DNA of 64,000 nt from Lyngbya confervoides BDU141951 (GCF_000817775.3 NZ_JTHE03000116.1:1-64000); one strand, 5' to 3'; shown: positions 36,689 to 48,167, numbered from the stretch's first letter. Notes: generated by a model not told the origin, from the letters alone. Program-made: numbers and translations.

Positions 36689-38206
36689 TCACGGAGCGGC
36701 GGGGGCCAGAGGCGCCAAGGCCAGGTCAGGATCGGCAACAAAGCGCTGGAGACCCACCAGGGAGCGATTGTAGTCAATAATGGCCTGGAGTAAATTACTT
36801 CTAGCGCGGGTGAGGGCCACTTCTTCGTTACTGACCTCTAACTGGGTGCCGATTCCCTCACGGAATCTCAGCTGAGCCAGCCCCAGACTCTGCTCAGCCT
36901 GCTGAACCGCTTGACGATTGGTGCTGATGTTGCGGCGACTGGAAATGAGATTGTAGTAATTCTGCTCAATTTGAAACCGAATCACGTTGCTAGCGTTGGA
37001 AAACTGTGTATCCGCGATCGCTGCGTTAATTTCCTGCTGCCTTGCCTGGGCCTGGGCGGCTCCGCCATCAAAGAGCGTTCGGGTCACGGATCCCCCGACA
37101 CTGTAGCCCACATCGCCCCGCAATTGATCAACGCCCAACGGCGCACTGTCTAAAACGCTCCCCGCAGCGCTAAGACTGCCACTAACCGCCACAAACGGCC
37201 CCAGACTTCCCCGAGCAATTTTACGATTTAGCAGCGCAATTTCTCGCTCTGATAGAATTTCAGCCAGCTCAGCTCGATATCGCTGCGCGGCAACGATGCT
37301 AGACTCCAGGGAGAGCGGCCATTCTCCCGCCTCCGCCACGGGGTCCGCGGCATCGATATTGACCGTATCAGCCAGGCTTAAGCGTTGGGCTAACTGCCGG
37401 CGGGCAATCTCTAGCTGTCCCCGTGCCTGGGTGAGCTGCTGCTGTCGGTCAGCAAGCTGAACTTCAGCCCGCAGCACGTCGAACCGCGTCCCTAGACCAG
37501 CCTGCTCAAGCGCCACGGTATTGGCAAAGGTATCCCGCGCATTTTTCACCGCGGCCTCCGCAATGTTAATGAGTTCCTGGGCCTGCTGTAAATCGTAATA
37601 GTCATTCGTCACCTCCAGCTGGAGATCCCACAACTCAATCCTCAACTCCTGCTCGGTCGCAGCGAGGGCCTCGCGCGCCGCTCGAATACTAGCGGGGCGC
37701 TGGCCATTGGTAAACACATCATAGTCAGCCTGAACCGTGGCTTGCCCCTGGCTCACGCCCGCTGGCAACACGCTATCCTGATTCACAAAATCCTGACTGC
37801 GCTGCACCTGTCCTGAAACACCCACGTCGGGATAGCGGTCCGACCGGGCTTCCTCCACATTAGCCTGGGCCCGCTTCACGCTCAGCTCCGCCACTTGCAA
37901 CTCTCGATTGTTGCGTCGCGCCAGAATCAGGGCCTGCTGCAGGGTAATGGGTTGGTTTAAATCAATGGTCACCTCGGAAACTGATTGAGGCAGATCTAGC
38001 AGGTTAGGACTGGGATTAAGAGGGGTCAGATCCGCCGCATTTCCAGAGCCATACTCTTGGGGCTGGCTTGGCTTGAGCTGCTCGCGCAGCTGGCGGGTTT
38101 CGGAGGACACCGTCTCTGCCCTGACCGCAGGTCTACTTCCGAAAGGAATCAGACACAGCAGGCTAAAAACCAGAACAGAGTTATAAAACTGTTGATAAAC
38201 TGTCAT
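36689..38206 (-). CDS. TolC family outer-membrane efflux protein
   Basis: A 505-residue outer-membrane channel candidate. A signal peptide (SVLVFSLLCLIPFGSRPAVRA) ends near residue 29, followed by a Pro/Gln linker and two OEP repeats (INLNQPITLQQALILARRNNRELQVAELSVKRAQ near 80; the second from about 280). Ala- and Gln-rich coiled-coil helices and SYSVGGSVTRTLFDGG strand segments fit TolC. It converges on the MacAB-type operon and is the natural third partner, completing a tripartite efflux pump. It sits on the opposite strand, so it has its own promoter. Confidence 0.9.
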   Translation of the reverse strand: MTVYQQFYNSVLVFSLLCLIPFGSRPAVRAETVSSETRQLREQLKPSQPQEYGSGNAADLTPLNPSPNLLDLPQSVSEVTIDLNQPITLQQALILARRNNRELQVAELSVKRAQANVEEARSDRYPDVGVSGQVQRSQDFVNQDSVLPAGVSQGQATVQADYDVFTNGQRPASIRAAREALAATEQELRIELWDLQLEVTNDYYDLQQAQELINIAEAAVKNARDTFANTVALEQAGLGTRFDVLRAEVQLADRQQQLTQARGQLEIARRQLAQRLSLADTVNIDAADPVAEAGEWPLSLESSIVAAQRYRAELAEILSEREIALLNRKIARGSLGPFVAVSGSLSAAGSVLDSAPLGVDQLRGDVGYSVGGSVTRTLFDGGAAQAQARQQEINAAIADTQFSNASNVIRFQIEQNYYNLISSRRNISTNRQAVQQAEQSLGLAQLRFREGIGTQLEVSNEEVALTRARSNLLQAIIDYNRSLVGLQRFVADPDLALAPLAPAAP

Positions 38207-38440
38207 CGCAGATCGACCCCTCGCACAAACACCACGAAAAAACCCTAAACGTTGCAGAAAATCAACGCATTAAGCTACAAGTCTTCACAACGTTATCATC
38301 TTTGGCTGAAACTGCCCAGTGGCTCACTGTCCTCCTCTATTGAGGAGCTCTTTCCAGCATAGATGACTCCAGCGTAGATAAAAACATCACCGTGGGGCAT
38401 CACGGCTCCATCTCCTCAGTTAGAGTAAACGAGCAGACCG

Positions 38441-39784
38441 CTAGCCTTCCCCAGTCACAGATAGACCCTCAACCCAGACGTGCGGACAAATTCCTCCGGG
38501 GGTGACCTTTGCCACGGGATCTAGATAGACAATGGACTTCAACAGTGTCAGAAAATCTCCTGCCACGGTAGCGGAAGCGATACTGTGGCGTTCTCCGTTT
38601 CGGAGCAGCCAGCCGTCAAAGGGCAGCGAAAACGATCCTTGCAGAGCCTTGACTCCCGCATGCAGGGCCTGGAGATCATCGATAAAGACCACGTTATCTG
38701 CGGTGTCCAAGCTGTAGTCGGCGTTTGCCGATGTCCCCGGTAGCACGTGGTAGTAGTGGGCGCTTACCGTCACTTTGGCACCAATATTGGCATGTCCGGT
38801 GGGCTCGGCCTGCAGGCGTTTTGCCGTCCCGGCGCTATGCAGGAATCCTTTAAGGACACCCTTTTCAATCAGGCAAACCCGACGGGTGGGGGTTCCTTCA
38901 TCATCAAAGGTTACCTTGGAAACATTCTCAGGATGCAGGGCATCATCGTAGACGCTCAGTAATTCGGTGGCCAGGGGTTGCCCCAGGGACTCTGGGGTGG
39001 AAAGACTGCGCTTATCCAAAATACTTTGGGCATTGAAAATATTAGAAAAGGCACCCAGCAAACTCAGGAAGGCTTCAGGCGAAAGTACAACGAGATAGGT
39101 TCCCGAGGGAATTCCCTGATAGTCCAGGTGGCTAATGGTTTTCTCGGCAGCCTCGGTCACGCACCCTTGGATGTCCAACGCTTGGAAGGTATTGCTCACC
39201 CGAAAGGCGCCGGAACTACGCGGCTTCTTGCCCGGCTGATCGGCTTTGGAATAAAGATAAATCGAGTTAGAGGCTCGCCGCTCTTGGCGCAAGGCTCCCT
39301 GACTGTTGACATAGAATCGACTAGCTGATCGCTGGGCCAAGCCATTATAGGGAACCGATCCAATGGCCTCATGACTAGCCAGCAGTTCCGCCTCTGCTTG
39401 GGTGAGCTGAGCGAGCAGTTCGCCAATGGGCGTATGATCTGGGGTCAAAGACAGCTCCTCGGAGAGCGGTTGGGTGGCGGCTACACTGAAATCAGGCGCA
39501 TGGTCTTTGACTCCAAAATGACTAGCTTCTTGGGCCGTTTTGAGCGCCAGCTCCAGGCCACTGCTGTCAATGTCGGTGGTGCTGGTGACGCCCACTTGCC
39601 CCGATTGAGCCCACACGCGCACGGTGACGCTGGATCGGTTAGAGGCTTTCACCTGCTTCGGATTCCCTTGATCTACTTGGACGCTGGTTTCATCAATGGT
39701 GGCTCCGTAGATATCAAATTTTTCAATTCCCAACTGCTGGGCTTTCTCCCGAGCGATCGCCGCAATCTCTTGAACCTGAGTCAT
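38441..39784 (-). CDS. pmbA: PmbA/TldE family metallopeptidase-associated subunit
   Basis: A 447-residue protein of the TldE (PmbA) half of the heterodimeric TldD/E protease, which degrades unfolded peptides and removes leader peptides in some bacteria. KAQQLGIEKFDIYGATIDETSVQVDQG, SVTVRVWAQSGQVGV, SSGAFRVSNTF and VGDFLTLLKSIVYLDP are family patterns. TldE lacks the zinc HEXXXH motif, as expected. The ATG at 39784 (MTQVQE) is preferred to a start four codons earlier. Its start lies 62 bases downstream of the tldD stop on the same strand. No ribosomal-peptide precursor is visible nearby. Confidence 0.88.
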   Translation of the reverse strand: MTQVQEIAAIAREKAQQLGIEKFDIYGATIDETSVQVDQGNPKQVKASNRSSVTVRVWAQSGQVGVTSTTDIDSSGLELALKTAQEASHFGVKDHAPDFSVAATQPLSEELSLTPDHTPIGELLAQLTQAEAELLASHEAIGSVPYNGLAQRSASRFYVNSQGALRQERRASNSIYLYSKADQPGKKPRSSGAFRVSNTFQALDIQGCVTEAAEKTISHLDYQGIPSGTYLVVLSPEAFLSLLGAFSNIFNAQSILDKRSLSTPESLGQPLATELLSVYDDALHPENVSKVTFDDEGTPTRRVCLIEKGVLKGFLHSAGTAKRLQAEPTGHANIGAKVTVSAHYYHVLPGTSANADYSLDTADNVVFIDDLQALHAGVKALQGSFSLPFDGWLLRNGERHSIASATVAGDFLTLLKSIVYLDPVAKVTPGGICPHVWVEGLSVTGEG

Positions 39785-39846
39785 AATCTCCTGCAAAAAT
39801 CTGTCGCAAACTATATTTTTTCGGAAAAACCCACGGTGAACAGGCC

Positions 39847-41319
39847 CTAGCGTCCACCAACAGTAATGCCCTCCACCTTAAGGTGTGGCTGCCCCACCGT
39901 GACGTAGATGCTGCCACTGACGGACCCGCAAAACCCGGCCGCCAAACCAAGATCTTGAGAGCACATCGAAATCTTGTGCATGATGTCCTTAGCTTCCCCA
40001 ATCAGCGTTGCGCCCTTCAGGGGGCGGGTCACCTTCCCCTTCTCAATCAAATAGGCCTCATCCACCGCAAAGTTAAATTCTCCGGTCGGACCCACGCTAC
40101 CGCCCCCCATCTTTTTGCAGTAAATGCCGTGGTCCACGGAGGCAAACAGATCCTCCAAACTGTAGTCCCCTGGGGCAATATAGGTGTTACGCATCCGGCT
40201 CGCTGCGGCAAAGGCATAGCTCTGACGGCGACCGCTGCCGGTGCGGGCGTGACCGGTGCGCCAAGCCCCGGCTCGATCCGCCAGGAAATTTTTGAGAATT
40301 CCATTTTCAATGAGAAGGGTTCGCTGAGCCGGCATCCCCTCATCATCCATGTCAATGCTGCCAAAGGCCTGATCGCTCACGCCTTCATCCCAGGCCGTCA
40401 GGTTATCATGGGCAATCTTCTCACCCTTTTGATCCAGGAACGGAGTGGTTTTACGCTCGATTTGCGTTGTTTCCAGCAGGTGACCACAGGCTTCATGGAA
40501 GATAACCCCTCCAAACTGATTGGCCATGATGATGGGATAGGTCCCAGACTCCACATAGTCGGCATGCAGCATTTTCCCGGCGGATTCTGCCACCTCCTGA
40601 GCATCCTGGGCATAGTTCCACTGGCGCAGAAAACTCGGGTCATAGGTGGCGCCCACTCGCTTGCTAATGGAGGCGCGATCGCCGGCTTCCAGGCAAAGCA
40701 AGCTATACCCCACCGATTGGGTCAAGCGAATATCGCGGGCAAAGGTGCCATCACTGGCTGCCACCAAAACCTCCTGCCAATCTCGAAAATAGGCAGCCTG
40801 ACGCGATTCAACGGCCTGAGCCTCCCGGTCAAGGCAGGCATTGGCCGCCAGCAAGATTTCTCCCATCTCCTGCATCGAACTACAGTTCGGTAGCCACTGT
40901 TCCTTGTGCTTCAGGGCTGCATAGTCCCGCAGGATCTCTAAATTCACCTCCGGAATAAAGGACTGACCCGAGGGGAGAGCCAGGCCCATAATTGAAAGGG
41001 CTTTCTCCAGGGCAATCTTTAATCCGCGGTAGGAAACCTCATTGGTGCTGACGTAGCAGTCGGCAGTGCCCACAAAGACCCGCACCCCCGCGCCGGTGCT
41101 CAACCTCGGAGAGATACTGGTCACCGCATCGTTCTCCGCCAGAGCGCTAATATAATTCACTCGCTCAAGAAAAAATTCAATAAAGTCAGCTCCCGCAGAC
41201 CGACCCAGACCCAACAACGTGGACAAGGGCGATCGCCAATCCTCGCCAAAGGAATGGCGGGGGAGCGAGAAGCTGGCTTGATCCAGAGTCTTGGCAGTCA
41301 GCAAAGGGGTGATAGTCAT
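39847..41319 (-). CDS. tldD: Metalloprotease TldD
   Basis: A 490-residue zinc protease, partner of the PmbA/TldE subunit. The metal site is [11 protein letters not shown] (HEACGH). [62 protein letters not shown] and [12 protein letters not shown] are usual TldD stretches. The frame extends upstream by 56 codons, but the extension has no family similarity, so the ATG at 41319 (MTITPLL) is used. It forms a two-gene unit with pmbA. Substrate in this organism unknown. Confidence 0.92.
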   Translation of the reverse strand: MTITPLLTAKTLDQASFSLPRHSFGEDWRSPLSTLLGLGRSAGADFIEFFLERVNYISALAENDAVTSISPRLSTGAGVRVFVGTADCYVSTNEVSYRGLKIALEKALSIMGLALPSGQSFIPEVNLEILRDYAALKHKEQWLPNCSSMQEMGEILLAANACLDREAQAVESRQAAYFRDWQEVLVAASDGTFARDIRLTQSVGYSLLCLEAGDRASISKRVGATYDPSFLRQWNYAQDAQEVAESAGKMLHADYVESGTYPIIMANQFGGVIFHEACGHLLETTQIERKTTPFLDQKGEKIAHDNLTAWDEGVSDQAFGSIDMDDEGMPAQRTLLIENGILKNFLADRAGAWRTGHARTGSGRRQSYAFAAASRMRNTYIAPGDYSLEDLFASVDHGIYCKKMGGGSVGPTGEFNFAVDEAYLIEKGKVTRPLKGATLIGEAKDIMHKISMCSQDLGLAAGFCGSVSGSIYVTVGQPHLKVEGITVGGR

Positions 41320-41531
41320 GAAGTTCCACGCTCCGATCATTACGCGCATCGCACCGGACAACCGGAACAGCAAATACTGCAAACGCTCGGTCACAGGTGC
41401 GTTTTGGGATTGAATTTTTAGTGTAACAAATTCTAAAGCCCGCGCCGGCCCAATCCCTAGCGCCCAAAAAAGCGGATGCCAAAACATCCGCTTACAGGGT
41501 TTTCCAGAGGCGATCTCTCGAAGCAGTGGAT

Positions 41532-44500
41532 CTACTTCACTAAAACTTCTCCGTTAATCAGGCGCTGGGCTGCATCGAGCAAAACCTCTTCCATGTAGGG
41601 TTTGGTAAAGTAGCCCCTCGCCCCAAGGTCGGTGGCCATTTGCTTATGGCGCGTTGCGCCACGGGAGGTCAACATGGCAAAGGGTAAATCATGCAGGTCT
41701 GAATCCTGCTGAGCTCGGGAGAGCAGCTCAAATCCATCCATTCGCGGCATTTCCACATCGCAAAACACCAGCTCACAGGGCAACCCCGATCGCAGTTTTT
41801 CCCAGGCTTCAAGACCATCGCGCGCTTGCTCGACTCGATAGCCTGCCCTTTGAAAAGTCGTGGACAACAGCTCGCGAACGGTAATTGAATCGTCCACAAT
41901 CAGCACCATAGGCTCCAGATATTCTTCCACGGAACTGCCGCTGAACATCCCCTGCCAAGGCCGAGCGCCAAATTCTAGACGATCCAACGATAGCTCAATC
42001 ATTTCATGCACGTCGGCAATGGGCATGACTCGACCATTCCCTAATACCGTTACGCCGGAAATACCCAAGGGCTTGGCAATGGGGCCAGTGAGTTGCTTGA
42101 TAACAATCTCTTGCTCTCCAAGCACCTCATCCACGCACAATCCAATCAGGTCGTTGTCACTGCGCAGAACAATGATCGAGGCCGCATCCTGGGTCTGGAA
42201 GCTATTAAAGCTACCGTTCCGGCGAATGGGGCGATTGTGATTGAGCAAATCCGAGACGCTTTTGAGCACCAAATTCTGCCCGGACCATTCAAAGGTGGAG
42301 CCGTCCTGGGTCAGATCGGGCAGGTCAGTGCGATTGAGGTCAATGACGTCCTCCACCCCGTCAATGGGGAAGGCCAGCCTCAGCCCCTGATGGCTGCAGC
42401 ACAGGGCTTTGGTAATACTCAAGGTCAACGGCAGACGGATGGTAAAGGTTGTTCCCTTGCCCACCACCGAATCCGTGTTAATCACGCCGCGAATATCTAG
42501 GATACTGGACCGGACCACATCCATGCCCACGCCCCGTCCAGCGAGATCATCCGCCTGATCATTGGTGGAAAACCCTGGCTGCATGAGCAAGGCAAAGGCC
42601 TCCGATCGCGTCATTTGCGCTGCCTGTCCCTCGGTGATCAGCCCCTTTTCAATGGCTTTGCCCTTAACCCGCTCTGGATCAATCCCCGCACCGTCATCGC
42701 TAATGGAAATCACCGTTTGGTTGCCTTGGTAGAAGGCCCGAATGCGAATTGTTCCTTCCACAGATTTACCCAGGGAATGACGAACATCGGGCGTTTCAAT
42801 GCCGTGGTAAATGGCATTATTCACCAGGTGTGTCAGGGGGTCATATAACCGCTCCAAAATCCCCTTGTCCACCAGCGTATCTTGGCCCTCAATAACCAGC
42901 TTGGCCTGCTTCCCACATTTAATTGAGATGTCGCGCACTGCTCTGGGCAACCGCTCTGCCCCTTGGGAAAAGGGTACCATCCGAGTTCGCGTAAAGCCTT
43001 CTTGCACCTGGGTTGTCACCTGCCGGAAGGTGCGGCTCACCTGCTCGTTGGCATCGACGATAAATTCAATGTCAGCAGCGGCTTCTCGAACCCGCACAAT
43101 CCGCTCAATCATCTCCTGGGATAAGGTATGAAATCCTGTAAAGCGATCCATTTCAAGGGCATCAAACTGCACGCCCGTAGCGTGCCGTCCATTTCCATCC
43201 TCGTAGGCCACGGCCATGTTTCCAGCGCCACTGACTCCGCCACTGGGGGTCGCGACTAGGGAACTCTCCAGCAGCGATCGCTCGTAGAGGTCCTGCATTT
43301 TTTGTCCCAATTCATTCAGTTGGGACACCTGGTACTGCAAGTTTCCCAGAAACTGACGCAGGCGGTCCTGATTATCTTCTAGCGTATTGCGGTTAACCAC
43401 CAGCTCCCCAATCAAGTTGCTCAGGTTATCCAGTTGCTTCACCGCCACCTTCATGGTGGGATTGGTGCCTCGACGCCCGGCTCGCGCCGTTGAGCGAGCC
43501 ACAGCCGGAACCTTGGGCTCTGGCTTTTCGACGGGGGGATCCGGAAGCACCGGAGCAGCAGTTGGCAGGGGCGCAGCCACGGCGGGCATCGGCTGTGGTT
43601 CTGCTAAAAGCGCAGACAGAGTCGCAATCTCGGTCGCGGACAGGGGCTGATATTTTACCTCCAGTGCCTCCAGCCCAAGTCCTGGGACAACCTCCTGCGT
43701 AGGCTCATCAAACAGAAAATCGAGACCGTCGGCACTCGCAGGGGCCTCCTCAAACAGCCCCAACCAATCTTCCGTCGCCTCAGGCGGTTTAGGCAGCAGA
43801 TCTTGCAGATCCCGTGAAGGCGTCACCTGAGCGGAGGGATCGGCCAATAACGCGTCGCGGGCCGTCTTAAATTCCTTGATCAAGATCGGAGCTAAACGCC
43901 CAAAGTCTTGGTTGGCCTCGGTGGCCAGGGCGGCTGTCTCTGCCAGGGACTGCCAGCTTGAAAGCTGAAAGGACTGTCCTACCTGCGCAAAATGCTGACA
44001 AATCTCCACCAAAGCTGCGCCAGCTTCCTGCGGATTGCTCGACTGAAAAAGCTGTAGCGCCTGACGCAGCTTCTCCATAACCTCGCGGCGAAAAAAGGCA
44101 TCAACCGCCTCCGGATCGGCCGACACAACAGGCTCGCTCTTCGGAGCTGCCAGGGGTTCACCAGCGCTGAGCAGCTCACTGAGGTCGGCCTCCGGTCCCA
44201 CCCGCGCGATCAGGTGAGTCTGAAGTTGAGCAAAAACCGGCTCCACCTCTTGCAAAATCTGCTGCTCCATGGATTCTGGCAGCTCCAGAGTCGTCTCCAA
44301 CTGAGTTGTCAGGGAGTTGAGCGCATCAAACCCTTTGAAGAACAAGGACTCCAGTTTGGCATCAACTTCAACCGGATGTTCCTTAAGGACCTTAAAGTAG
44401 TCTTCTAAGCGGTGGGCAATATGTTGCATACTAGTAATGCCCAACATCGCCGCTCCACCCTTGACCGAATGGGCTGCTCGAAAGACTTCATTGAGATGTT

Positions 44501-44612
44501 CTTGATCCTGGACAACGGACTGTAAGTTGAGTAAAGCGCTTTCAATCGTTTGCAGGTGTTCCTTCGCCTCCTCGATGAAGTACCCAAGGATCCGCTGTTG
44601 TTCTGGCTGCAC
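41532..44612 (-). CDS. CheA-type hybrid histidine kinase for pilus taxis (PilL/PixL-like)
   Basis: A 1026-residue cytoplasmic kinase. Domains in order: an Hpt at 1-120 with phospho-acceptor His in [11 protein letters not shown]; an acidic, Pro/Ala-rich region to about 390; a dimerisation helix; CheA-type HATPase ([22 protein letters not shown] and GRGVGMDVV); a CheW-like regulatory domain; and a C-terminal receiver with [11 protein letters not shown] and phospho-Asp in [11 protein letters not shown]. This is the PixL/PilL architecture that controls type IV pilus motility or phototaxis. It is the last gene of a four-gene operon on -, 167 bases after the receptor. Confidence 0.93.
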   Translation of the reverse strand: MQPEQQRILGYFIEEAKEHLQTIESALLNLQSVVQDQEHLNEVFRAAHSVKGGAAMLGITSMQHIAHRLEDYFKVLKEHPVEVDAKLESLFFKGFDALNSLTTQLETTLELPESMEQQILQEVEPVFAQLQTHLIARVGPEADLSELLSAGEPLAAPKSEPVVSADPEAVDAFFRREVMEKLRQALQLFQSSNPQEAGAALVEICQHFAQVGQSFQLSSWQSLAETAALATEANQDFGRLAPILIKEFKTARDALLADPSAQVTPSRDLQDLLPKPPEATEDWLGLFEEAPASADGLDFLFDEPTQEVVPGLGLEALEVKYQPLSATEIATLSALLAEPQPMPAVAAPLPTAAPVLPDPPVEKPEPKVPAVARSTARAGRRGTNPTMKVAVKQLDNLSNLIGELVVNRNTLEDNQDRLRQFLGNLQYQVSQLNELGQKMQDLYERSLLESSLVATPSGGVSGAGNMAVAYEDGNGRHATGVQFDALEMDRFTGFHTLSQEMIERIVRVREAAADIEFIVDANEQVSRTFRQVTTQVQEGFTRTRMVPFSQGAERLPRAVRDISIKCGKQAKLVIEGQDTLVDKGILERLYDPLTHLVNNAIYHGIETPDVRHSLGKSVEGTIRIRAFYQGNQTVISISDDGAGIDPERVKGKAIEKGLITEGQAAQMTRSEAFALLMQPGFSTNDQADDLAGRGVGMDVVRSSILDIRGVINTDSVVGKGTTFTIRLPLTLSITKALCCSHQGLRLAFPIDGVEDVIDLNRTDLPDLTQDGSTFEWSGQNLVLKSVSDLLNHNRPIRRNGSFNSFQTQDAASIIVLRSDNDLIGLCVDEVLGEQEIVIKQLTGPIAKPLGISGVTVLGNGRVMPIADVHEMIELSLDRLEFGARPWQGMFSGSSVEEYLEPMVLIVDDSITVRELLSTTFQRAGYRVEQARDGLEAWEKLRSGLPCELVFCDVEMPRMDGFELLSRAQQDSDLHDLPFAMLTSRGATRHKQMATDLGARGYFTKPYMEEVLLDAAQRLINGEVLVK

Positions 44613-44659
44613 GACTGTTCATCTCCTAAGTTCAGGTTATTCTAAAGGTCGAGGTCAAC

Positions 44660-44699
44660 CTCGTTCCGGGAAAAAGGACTCGTTCCGGGAAAAAAGACT
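44660..44699. repeat. Two tandem copies of an ~20-bp unit between receptor and CheA genes
   Basis: CTCGTTCCGGGAAAAAGGA is followed directly by CTCGTTCCGGGAAAAAAGA. It lies in the 167-base gap between the two operon genes and resembles a slippage duplication; no hairpin is formed. Confidence 0.7.
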
Positions 44700-44778
44700 A
44701 GAGGAGCTAGATCGAGTTCTCCCTGAATAGCAATCAGACTAGAGAAGGGATCTCGCTCGGGATTCGGCGGCAGGAGAG

Positions 44779-46053
44779 TTAAGACACTTCCGTTCCCTCA
44801 ACTTTAAACCGCTCCACGGAGGCCTGGAGATCGCGGGCAACCCCCACCAGGTTTCTCAGGGAGTCAGACACACGCTGGGACTCTTGTGAGGTTTCTTGGG
44901 CGGTCAACTCTACCGACTGCATTACCTGAGCCACATAGCGCGAGGTTTCAGTTTGCTCCTGCGTGGCCTGGGTGATGGAGCTAACCAATTGGTTGATCTG
45001 AGAGGACACTTGAATAATGTCATCCAGGGATCGCTTCGCCTGCTCAGCCCGCTGGGTTCCATCAATAACTTGCTGGGTACCCTCTTCCATAGCGGTCATA
45101 ACGGAGCTGGTTTCTCCCTGAATTTGTAAAACAATTTGTTCAATTTCCTTGGAGGATTTTGAGGCCCGATCTGCCAGTTGTCGGACTTCGTCGGCAACCA
45201 CTGCAAATCCTCGGCCCGATTCTCCGGCTCGCGCGGCCTCAATACTGGCATTTAAGGCCAGCAAGTTTGTTCGCGAGGCAATCTGGGAAATAAAGCCCAC
45301 AATCTTAGAAATTTCCTGGGAGGACTCCGCGAGCCGCTTAACCTTGCGAGTCGTTTCGGCAACGGTTTCTCGAATCTGTAAAATTCCAGCCACGGTTTGC
45401 TCAACGGCCTGTCCGCCTTTCAGGGCCGTTTCCGAGGCCTTTTGCGCCACCTGGTCGGCAGATCGAGCCCGCTGGGCAACCTCCTGAATGGAGTTGGTCA
45501 TCATCTGCACCGAGTTTAAGGTCGCGGCCAGTTCTTCCGCCTGCTTGAGGGCATCGGAGGACAATCCCCGTGCAAACTCTTCATTTTCAGCCGCGCCGTA
45601 GCTTACCTCTCGTGCCGCAACCTTCACCTGCTTTACAATTTTCTGAAGATTATAGATGGTGAGGTTAAAGGAGTCTGCCACCGCTCCTAAAATGTCGGCG
45701 GTCACCTCCGCCTGCACCGTTAAATCCCCCCGGGCAGCTCCTTCCACATCATCCAGTAGCCGAATTACCTGACGCTGAAGATCCTCCTTAGCTTTCTCCT
45801 GCTCCTCGGCCTTTTGCTTAAACTCCTGGGTCGATGACTCGATATAGCGCGTCATTTCGTTGAAGCTCTTGGCCAGTTGCCCAAACTCATCTCGGGAATA
45901 TTCCGTGGCCTTCACGGACCAGTCGCCCTGGGAAACCGCAGACAGTTGCGCCTGCAAATCATTAGTAGATCGCTTCAGCTGCCGCGCCATGACCTGACCC
46001 ATCAACAACGTGGTGAGTCCGCCGGCAAGACCTGCACTGGCTGCCCCCCCCAA
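44779..46053 (-). pseudogene. Methyl-accepting taxis receptor (PilJ/PixJ-like), C-terminal fragment after frameshift
   Basis: Reads HAMP ([35 protein letters not shown]), a second signal-conversion stretch, and the methyl-accepting signalling hairpin with tip region [36 protein letters not shown]. It opens with the second membrane helix ([12 protein letters not shown]) at a TTG just after the G run. It is the C-terminal part of the receptor whose N-terminal part is encoded at 46002-47441 in another frame. One extra G in the G8 run at 46044-46051 would restore a protein of about 890 residues. As sequenced, this half would need re-initiation or slippage. Confidence 0.85.
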
Positions 46054-47441
46054 GCGGAGGGCTTCAATCCCCCTCCCGACTGGGAGGCTAGCACTGCGAT
46101 CGCCGATACAGCTCCTGTCGCAGCCGCCATCATCAGCTGCTTTTTCTGTAAGCTTGCGTTCAAAAAGGGCGCCAGCGGACCGCGTGCCGATCGAGACGAT
46201 GGGCTACCGCCAGCCTGAGCAGCGGCCAGAGCAGGCCCAACTCCTTCTGTGGTGGACACACTAGCCGATTGCGCCTGGGTAGAATCTACCAGGTCCCCGC
46301 GGCTCTCCTGATCAAAGGAGAGACTCTCGGGCGTCTCTAAATTTCTCAAAAATTCCGTGTTGAGCGCCTCTAAATTATCCAGCGGCCCCGTCATATCCTC
46401 CGAGTCTATCATTTCCTCAGCAGGATCCCCGGGAGCAGACCAGGACAAATCGGAGGTTTGATCTTCCAGGGAATCCATCTCCTCCAGGAAGGAGCTGAGG
46501 TCGGCATTCATATCAGCCGAGATCCCCGCCGGTCCTTGAATGGAGGTATATTCAGAATCAGAAAGTTCAAGATTTGAGGCAGCCACGCCTCCCTGAATGG
46601 AGGTCTCATCACTCCACCCCAGGGATCCTGGAGTCGAAAGATCCAGCGATGGATCCTCTCCCTCTGCACCGGGGAAGTGGGAGTCTGATGCGGCATGAGC
46701 GTCGTGGAACTCCTGCATGACATCCTCGGATTCCAGCTCGTGTGAACGATCGTTTAGGTCCGGCATATCGGTAAGGGCAGTGGATAGGGAAACTTTAAAT
46801 TCTGATTCTGTAGGGTTATCCATTGAAGTATGAACGTTTTCCATGAGTTCCTGGGACTTTCGCCGCTGTCGTAATAACCACGTATCCTCTTCATCCTCCG
46901 GAGCCATCAACGGATCGGACGTCTTCCCCATCACTTTCACTGACGGCTCTCCTTGATGAAGGGGACTGTCCACAAAGGGATTCACAAGCAGTGGCTCCGA
47001 GGGCTTCAAATCAAGAGAAGAGTCAAGATCAAGGAGATCCAGCGCCTCCACTGAGGACCGCTGAGAATCCTGGCCTTGGCGGGAATCCCCCACCTGAAGC
47101 ACAGCCGAGGACGGAGCGTCAGAACCAGCGGTGCGTCTCTGACGGTCCTCTGGGTTCATAGTTCCCAAATACTGACGAATATCCGCCAAACTATTTTCTG
47201 CACATTCAATTAGCTCGGCATCACCCTGGGCTGTGCTGAGGACCGCTCGATACTCTACCTGGGCTGCCTCATATTGAGTCGTACCCAGAAAAATATGACC
47301 TCTGAGCAAGCGAATATTGGGATTCGCCGGATGCTTTTCGCTGAGATGGTCCGTGAGCGCCTGCGCCTCTCCATACTTCCCTTGGATAAAAGCGCTGACC
47401 GCCTGTTGGTACTGTTGACGATCCTCAGTTGAGAGTGACAT
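46002..47441 (-). pseudogene. Methyl-accepting taxis receptor (PilJ/PixJ-like), N-terminal fragment before frameshift
   Basis: The start is the ATG at 47441 (MSLSTEDRQQYQQAV). The first 110 residues are TPR-like helices (FIQGKYGEAQALTDHL; AAQVEYRAVLSTAQGDAELI), followed by a long acidic Ser/Asp-rich segment to about 440. A first membrane helix then follows ([19 protein letters not shown]). After [14 protein letters not shown] the frame changes at the G8 run and it ends 12 codons later at TGA. The rest of the receptor lies in the frame of the fragment at 44779-46053. It follows the CheW gene in the operon. Error, decay and phase variation are all possible. Confidence 0.85.
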
Positions 47442-47620
47442 GAAACTGCTCCTGCCAGAGTTATCGAGTCTGCAAGTGGGCTGAGACAAACGGGTAAGGG
47501 ATGGATGCGCTTTGTTCCCTGAACAGATTAAATCTAAGGAATCAAGGCTACTCTCGCCGTGCCGAGGGGTGCCTTACTATAAATTGCATCCTTACCAGCG
47601 TAAAGGTTTATCCTGCCATA

Positions 47621-48160
47621 TCAGGCAACCCAACGCTCAGACCTTAAAATCGAGGCAGGTTCTAACAATTGCAGCGGAGACTCTAAGCTACTGACCACCG
47701 AAACTCTCCACTCTCCCACCACAAAGGGCGCCAGTTCCGGTGCCAAGTTTTCCACCGGGCTCAGCAGGTGAGACTCCAGCCACTGCATACCTTTCACCGA
47801 AGCCACCGCCAAGCCAAGCATGGTATCCTCCGCTTCGATAATGATAATCGGCAGTTCGGCATGATCAATTGAAATTGGCTTGGGCTCCCCTAAAAACTGT
47901 CCAATATCCGCCACCCAAACGGCCTCACCGCGCAAGTTTAAAACCCCTAACAAGAACGGAGAGACATTCGGGATGGGAGTGATCTGATCCGAGGCCAGGG
48001 CCAGCACTTCCCGAATGCCCATGGCGGGCAGGGCAAACTCGCCCCCCGACTCCAGGAAAAAGCTGAGGTGCAAGTCCCCTTCCGGGTTTTGAACCAGGGC
48101 TTGCAGAGACTGAGAATCGTCTCGTTGCAGATCATCATTAAATTCCAGTTGATTTGCCAT
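47621..48160 (-). CDS. CheW-like coupling protein for pilus taxis
   Basis: A 179-residue CheW-domain protein linking the receptor to the CheA kinase. LSFFLESGGEFALPAMGIREVLAL, ITPIPNVSPFLLGVLNLRGEAVWVADIGQFLG and LPIIIIEAEDTMLGLAVASVKGM form the SH3-like double-barrel pattern. The ATG at 48160 is preferred to a GTG one codon earlier. It begins eight bases after the response-regulator stop and precedes the receptor. It corresponds in order to PixI/PilI in cyanobacterial pix/pil operons. Confidence 0.9.
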   Translation of the reverse strand: MANQLEFNDDLQRDDSQSLQALVQNPEGDLHLSFFLESGGEFALPAMGIREVLALASDQITPIPNVSPFLLGVLNLRGEAVWVADIGQFLGEPKPISIDHAELPIIIIEAEDTMLGLAVASVKGMQWLESHLLSPVENLAPELAPFVVGEWRVSVVSSLESPLQLLEPASILRSERWVA

Positions 48161-48167
48161 CACGAAG

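Noticed and set aside
39883-40893. A 336-codon frame on + inside the tldD region
   Set aside because: It is antisense to tldD, which has full family motifs and normal length; the + frame has no recognisable domain.
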